DNA from: a bacterium
GTDB lineage: Bacteria; Bacillota; Clostridia; Oscillospirales; Acutalibacteraceae
Assembly (NCBI GenBank): GCA_020625875.1
Contig: JAHLAX010000048.1
Coordinates: 1-64,000 of the forward strand
DNA length: 64,000 nucleotides
Direction: 5' to 3'
Made by a program: the position numbers and the translations under genes. A model generated the notes under the pieces. That model made no database searches. It was given only the letters and a program-made list of their open reading frames with translations, and had not been told where the DNA came from. Below, in pieces: positions 59,821-64,000 of the stretch (position 1 is its first letter; each line of letters starts with the position of its first letter).

Positions 59821-59871
59821 CACGCTCGTAATTATTTAACATATCATAATAATAAAACGAGGTGAAATGTT

Positions 59872-60096
59872 ATGGACAATCTTGTTGCCCTCTCAACAGT
59901 TACCAGCGCGATGAGAGCAAGAGATATTTTAAAGAAACACGGTATTAAGTCGCAGGTGACTCGAATCCCGTCATCATATAACAAAGGACAATGCTCATAC
60001 GGATTAAAGATAAACAACAAATTGATGGAAGCGGTAGAAATATTGAGAGATAACAATATAAAAGTCAGCGGACGAGCTTTGGAGGATTTGTTTTGA
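59872..60096 (+). CDS. DUF3343 protein (putative Se/S carrier-like)
   Basis: 74 aa; ...GQCSYGLKINNKLMEAVEILRDNNIKVSG; one Cys in the DUF3343-like position; coupled to a class-V aminotransferase. Confidence 0.8.
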   Translation: MDNLVALSTVTSAMRARDILKKHGIKSQVTRIPSSYNKGQCSYGLKINNKLMEAVEILRDNNIKVSGRALEDLF

Positions 60097-61232
60097 TATA
60101 TCTCGATAACGGAGCAACAACATTTCCAAAGCCTGTTTCTGTTCTTAAAGCCGTGGATGACACTATCAAATATTATGGCGCTAATCCCGGCAGAGGCGGT
60201 CACAAAATGGCTATAAAAGCCTCTGCAATAGTTTATAATACACGAGTAAAGCTCGCTGAGTTATTTGATGTCAGCGATCCTTCAAATATAGTTTTTACCA
60301 ACAACTGCACTACTGCTTTAAACACAGTTATAAAAGGGCTTGTAAAAAGCGGCGAGCATATTATTATTTCTTCTCTTGAGCACAACGCGGTATTAAGACC
60401 AATAGAAAAATTAAAGATCAAAGGCGTTTCTTATTCTGTTGCCAAAATTGTTGAGGGTGATGATGAGAAAACGCTTGATAATTTCAGAGACGCTATTTGT
60501 GAAAACACAAAACTGGTTATTTGCACCTCAGCTTCAAATGTAACGGGACTAAAACCGCCGTATGAAAGAATATGCGCTTTATGTCATCAATACGGTATAA
60601 GAACTTGTGTTGACGCTGCTCAGGGAGCGGGCATTTTTGATATAAGCCTGAACAACTCGTCAATTGATTATTTGTGCTTGGCGGGGCACAAAGGGCTTTA
60701 CGGCCCGATGGGAACAGGAGCATTAATAATAAACTGTGGCGAAATACCTGACAGTCTGGTAGAAGGGGGAACAGGCAGCAGCTCAGCGGACTACGCTCAG
60801 CCGAATGTATTGCCGGATAAATTCGAAAGCGGTACACTTAATCTTTCGGGAATAGCGGGACTCGGCGCGGGTGTGGATTTTGTTAAAAACCATGGCGTTA
60901 ACAATATTTATAAGCGTGAGATAAAGCATATACAAAGTATATATAACAGCTTTAATAATATGAGAGATGTAATTTTGTATTCCGATTATCCTGAAATCGG
61001 TTCATACGCTCCCGTAATCTCTTTTAATATCAAAAATAAAAACGCTGAATATATAGCTGATGCTTTAAGCAAAAGATATAATATCGCCGTTCGTTCTGGT
61101 CTTCACTGCGCGCCGCTTGCTCATAAAACAATTAATACTTTTGAAATTGGTACAGTTAGAGCGGTTCCGTCTGTTTTTACAACAGAAAGAGATATTAAAA
61201 CATTTATTTCCGCAGTATATAATCTTCAATAA
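60093..61232 (+). CDS. Cysteine desulfurase-family class V aminotransferase
   Basis: IYLDNGATTFPKP, FTNNCTTALNTVIKGL, CVDAAQGAGIFDI, CLAGHKGLYGPMGTG PLP Lys, AVRSGLHCAPLAHKTI catalytic Cys. Confidence 0.92.
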   Translation: MIYLDNGATTFPKPVSVLKAVDDTIKYYGANPGRGGHKMAIKASAIVYNTRVKLAELFDVSDPSNIVFTNNCTTALNTVIKGLVKSGEHIIISSLEHNAVLRPIEKLKIKGVSYSVAKIVEGDDEKTLDNFRDAICENTKLVICTSASNVTGLKPPYERICALCHQYGIRTCVDAAQGAGIFDISLNNSSIDYLCLAGHKGLYGPMGTGALIINCGEIPDSLVEGGTGSSSADYAQPNVLPDKFESGTLNLSGIAGLGAGVDFVKNHGVNNIYKREIKHIQSIYNSFNNMRDVILYSDYPEIGSYAPVISFNIKNKNAEYIADALSKRYNIAVRSGLHCAPLAHKTINTFEIGTVRAVPSVFTTERDIKTFISAVYNLQ

Positions 61233-61236
61233 TTAC

Positions 61237-61265
61237 TTGAATACATTTAAGTATTATGTTATAAT
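61237..61265 (+). promoter_or_regulatory. Candidate sigmaA promoter of cdaA-cdaR (TTGAAT-17-TATAAT)
   Basis: -35 61237-61242, -10 61260-61265. Confidence 0.7.
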
Positions 61266-61298
61266 GTATCTGTATTATAGTGTAAAGGAGGTTATATG

Positions 61299-62177
61299 AT
61301 GATTGCTGAATGGTTTAACAGCATTTTAGCGGTTTTTAAAACAATACAGTTTAATGATATTATAGATATATTGGCTGTTACTTTTATTATTTTCGGACTA
61401 TTCAGAATCATCCGCGAGACCAGAGCGGAACAGCTTTTAAAAGGCGTAGTGATTCTTCTCGCGGTGTATATTATCTCCATGATTTTCAGCTTGACCATGA
61501 TGACTAGTCTGCTCAGGCTGTTGTTTGAGTTCTCTGTTTTGATTATAGCTATTGTATTTCAGCCCGAGCTCAGAAAAGCGCTTGAACGCCTGGGCAAGAC
61601 AGGCTTCTGGAAATACTTTAACGCTATAAAGAACGGCAAGAACGATGAAAACATCGCTATGGTAAAAAAATCTATCGTAGCCGTTGCCGATACAGCGACT
61701 CTGTTCTCAAGCTCAAAGACAGGCGCTCTGATAGTTTTTGAGAGGGATGTCAAGCTTTCGGATATTGCAGATACAGGCACAATCCTTAATTCTGACCCGT
61801 CTGTAGCCTTGCTCGGAAATATCTTCTTTAACAAAGCGCCGCTTCATGACGGAGCTACTATAATAAGAGACGGAAAGGTTTTCGCTGCGGGATGTATTCT
61901 TCCGCTTACTAATAAGAATAAAGATATTGACATCAATCTCGGCACACGTCATCGTGCCGCGGTAGGTATGAGCGAGGTTTCTGACGCTGTTATTGTTGTT
62001 GTCAGCGAGGAAACGGGCGCAATATCAATAGCTGTTAACGGTAATCTGAGCAGAGATTATGACCGAGAGACACTCGCGGCACAGCTTCAGAATCTGCTTT
62101 TGGATGATACCAAGGTTTATGTCAAGAAGTCGTCCTTATTCTCTTCAAAAAGAAAGGAGAATAAAGATGAAAAATAA
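61299..62177 (+). CDS. cdaA: Diadenylate cyclase CdaA (three TM + DAC domain)
   Basis: IVFQPELRKALERLGKTGFW, LHDGATIIRDGKVFAAGCILPLT, GTRHRAAVGMSE. ORF-track GTG/ATG alternatives at 61296/61299. Confidence 0.96.
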   Translation: MIAEWFNSILAVFKTIQFNDIIDILAVTFIIFGLFRIIRETRAEQLLKGVVILLAVYIISMIFSLTMMTSLLRLLFEFSVLIIAIVFQPELRKALERLGKTGFWKYFNAIKNGKNDENIAMVKKSIVAVADTATLFSSSKTGALIVFERDVKLSDIADTGTILNSDPSVALLGNIFFNKAPLHDGATIIRDGKVFAAGCILPLTNKNKDIDINLGTRHRAAVGMSEVSDAVIVVVSEETGAISIAVNGNLSRDYDRETLAAQLQNLLLDDTKVYVKKSSLFSSKRKENKDEK

Positions 62178-63444
62178 TAAACACGCGCGTCCAAACAGCA
62201 GGTTTAAACGTCTGTTTAAGAGCAACAAGTTTCTAATCATACTCTCTCTTATAATATCGTTGTCGATATGGGTTGCTATCAGCCTCAGCGATACAAACGA
62301 AACAACTACAACAGTTTCTGATATTCCGATTAGTATTAATCTATCTAAGGATGCGGATCGCAACGGACTTAAAATATTTACAGGTAACGACCAGAAGGCT
62401 TCTGTTACTGTAACGGGTAACCGTTTGACACTTGGATCGATTACAAATGAAGATATTATAATATCCGCTCCCACAGCGGGTACAATATCAACAACGGGCA
62501 CATATCCACTGTCGCTTACTGCTAATAAAGCTAACCCTTCAGACCGTTTTGAAATAACGTCTACAGTTTCTCCTTCGGTAATCACAATATTTGTTGATAA
62601 ACAAAAGAAAGAAAGCTATGATATTGTAAATAAAATCAAATATAATGTTTCCGAAGGGTATCACGCGGTAGTAACAACTTCAGTGGATTCAATCACAGTC
62701 AGCGGTCCTCAGAGCGAGGTTGATAAAGTCGCTTCGGTCGGAATAACAGGTAATATTTCGGGTGAGCTCAAGGACAACACTTCTATTGAATGTGATGTAA
62801 AGCTTTTTGATAATTCAGGCAGCGTAATTACTAGCAATATGATAACGCTTAGCGAAAACAAAGTAACCGCTAATTTCTCGGTGCTTCCGTATAAAGAGCT
62901 TCCGATTAAGATAGCTACCAAAAATAAGCCCTCACAGCTTAATATTGAGGATTATTGTACGGTTATTCCCGACACGGTGAAAATCGCTGCTCCCGCCGAA
63001 ACTCTTGAAAAGTTAAAATCTATCAGCACAAACGAAATTGACTTTGCTACCATAACCAACAAGAGCTACGATTTAGAGAAGAAGCTCGAGATTCCGTCTA
63101 AATGTATCAATATAAGTGATGTCGATACGGTTAATGTTAAGATGAATCTTCATTCTCTTGATTCAAAAACATTGAAGGTAGACAGCGAAAGCTTCACTGT
63201 AAGCGGATTAAGTGACAAATACACCTACAACATTATTACTGAATCGCTTAACATCCAGATAATCGGACCTAGTTCTCAGATTAAAAAGATTACTCAGGCT
63301 GATCTTTCCTGTGAGATTGACGCCTCATCAATTGACGGTACGACAGGCTCAATAACCTTGCCTGTTAAATTCAAGGTTAACGGCGATACTTCTTCGTGGG
63401 TTTACGGTAATTATAAGGTTAATATTTCAATTGATAATTCATAA
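62167..63444 (+). CDS. cdaR: YbbR-domain protein (CdaR-like)
   Basis: Single N-terminal TM (FLIILSLIISLSIWVAISL) then repeated YbbR-like beta domains; overlaps the 3' end of cdaA. Confidence 0.9.
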   Translation: MKNNKHARPNSRFKRLFKSNKFLIILSLIISLSIWVAISLSDTNETTTTVSDIPISINLSKDADRNGLKIFTGNDQKASVTVTGNRLTLGSITNEDIIISAPTAGTISTTGTYPLSLTANKANPSDRFEITSTVSPSVITIFVDKQKKESYDIVNKIKYNVSEGYHAVVTTSVDSITVSGPQSEVDKVASVGITGNISGELKDNTSIECDVKLFDNSGSVITSNMITLSENKVTANFSVLPYKELPIKIATKNKPSQLNIEDYCTVIPDTVKIAAPAETLEKLKSISTNEIDFATITNKSYDLEKKLEIPSKCINISDVDTVNVKMNLHSLDSKTLKVDSESFTVSGLSDKYTYNIITESLNIQIIGPSSQIKKITQADLSCEIDASSIDGTTGSITLPVKFKVNGDTSSWVYGNYKVNISIDNS

Positions 63445-63445
63445 T

Positions 63446-63467
63446 AAAGCGCGCCTTGGCGCGCTTT
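63446..63467 (+). terminator. Hairpin after cdaR
   Basis: aaagcgcgcc-tt-ggcgcgcttt perfect 10-bp stem. Confidence 0.65.
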
Positions 63468-63488
63468 ATATTATAAGGAGCAGAATAA

Positions 63489-64000
63489 ATGAAAAGCATA
63501 CTGAACAAATTTACATTTCACTCTATAATAGTTTCGCTTTGCCTGGTCGTTTTGGGCTTCATAATCATTTTAAACGCCAATGATGTATTATTCTGGGTTA
63601 TAAAAGCTCTTGGTGTTTTGCTGCTTATAGACGCTGTTATTCGTTTTATCGGATTTCTTCGCCTGCCTGCGGAAGAAAAAACCATTAAGTTTGATTTAAT
63701 AAGATCAATTATCGAGGCTGTGCTTGGAATAATCGCGCTTGTTAACGCCAGTTCTGTTGTATCTCTTTTGTATATTTTTATAGGTGTTATAATAATTGTA
63801 GAGGGGATTCTTCATATTCAATTTGTATTATCGTACAAAAATATGCTTAATCACTGGATAATTAACTTTTTTATTGCTTTAATTAATATCTTATGCGGTG
63901 TATTTGTTGTGGCTCATCCCATTCTGACGAGCGGAATCGTAAATATAATAATCGGTATTGAGATTATTATTTCGTCTGTTTTGGGATTATGCAGTTATAT
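63489..64000 (+). CDS. DUF308/HdeD-like multi-TM membrane protein, truncated by window end
   Basis: Hand-translated open frame MKSILNKFTFHSIIVSLCLVVLGFIIILNANDVLFWVIKALGVLLLIDAVIRF... with repeated TM pairs; not in the ORF track because it has no stop in the window. Confidence 0.7.
   Translation, partial: MKSILNKFTFHSIIVSLCLVVLGFIIILNANDVLFWVIKALGVLLLIDAVIRFIGFLRLPAEEKTIKFDLIRSIIEAVLGIIALVNASSVVSLLYIFIGVIIIVEGILHIQFVLSYKNMLNHWIINFFIALINILCGVFVVAHPILTSGIVNIIIGIEIIISSVLGLCSY

Noticed and set aside
1-64000. CRISPR arrays, tRNA/rRNA genes, prophage, integrase, toxin-antitoxin or defence genes
   Set aside because: No regularly spaced repeats, tRNA cloverleaf/TTCGANNC-like series, or relevant protein families seen in any ORF or gap.

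Overview
The window is a chromosomal segment, almost entirely housekeeping, from a low-to-mid GC, probably spore-forming Clostridia (Oscillospirales/Ruminococcus-like by general impression; taxonomy is inference). There are about 64 protein-coding genes, mostly in operons: guaA(3' end); DUF218 plus XRE/zinc-ribbon; pyrE-radC-uvrB-parE-like-parC-like; secG-bofA; nfeD-SPFH; a purine operon (purE-F-M-N-O-H(AICARFT)-D); copA; spo0A and spoIVB; a CtpE-like P-type ATPase-hypothetical-cca; rpsB-tsf; pyrH-frr-uppS-cdsA-dxr-rseP-ispG-polC; a histidine operon (hisZ-G-D-C-B-A-I-E); mtaB; yajC/tgt/queA; asd-dapA-dapB; DUF3343-cysteine desulfurase; and cdaA-cdaR. I saw no tRNA, rRNA, CRISPR, prophage or transposase. 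I did not find an obvious new multi-gene defence or mobile system. The observations most worth a second look are: (1) an otherwise well-conserved Spo0A whose phospho-acceptor Asp (D56 in B. subtilis numbering) is Asn, next to an intact-looking spoIVB and with tandem TGTCGAT sites upstream; (2) a nested, highly base-paired leader upstream of rpsB; (3) a small XRE + DUF6442-like module bounded by 29-bp hairpin repeats exactly 700 bp apart, with a duplicated operator-like site embedded in its promoter; (4) two families of dispersed intergenic palindromes, each present twice here with arm-level conservation or compensatory change; (5) a purine operon using a separate PurO-type IMP cyclohydrolase plus a stand-alone AICAR transformylase. 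All calls come from reading the sequence and supplied ORFs; no database search was run.
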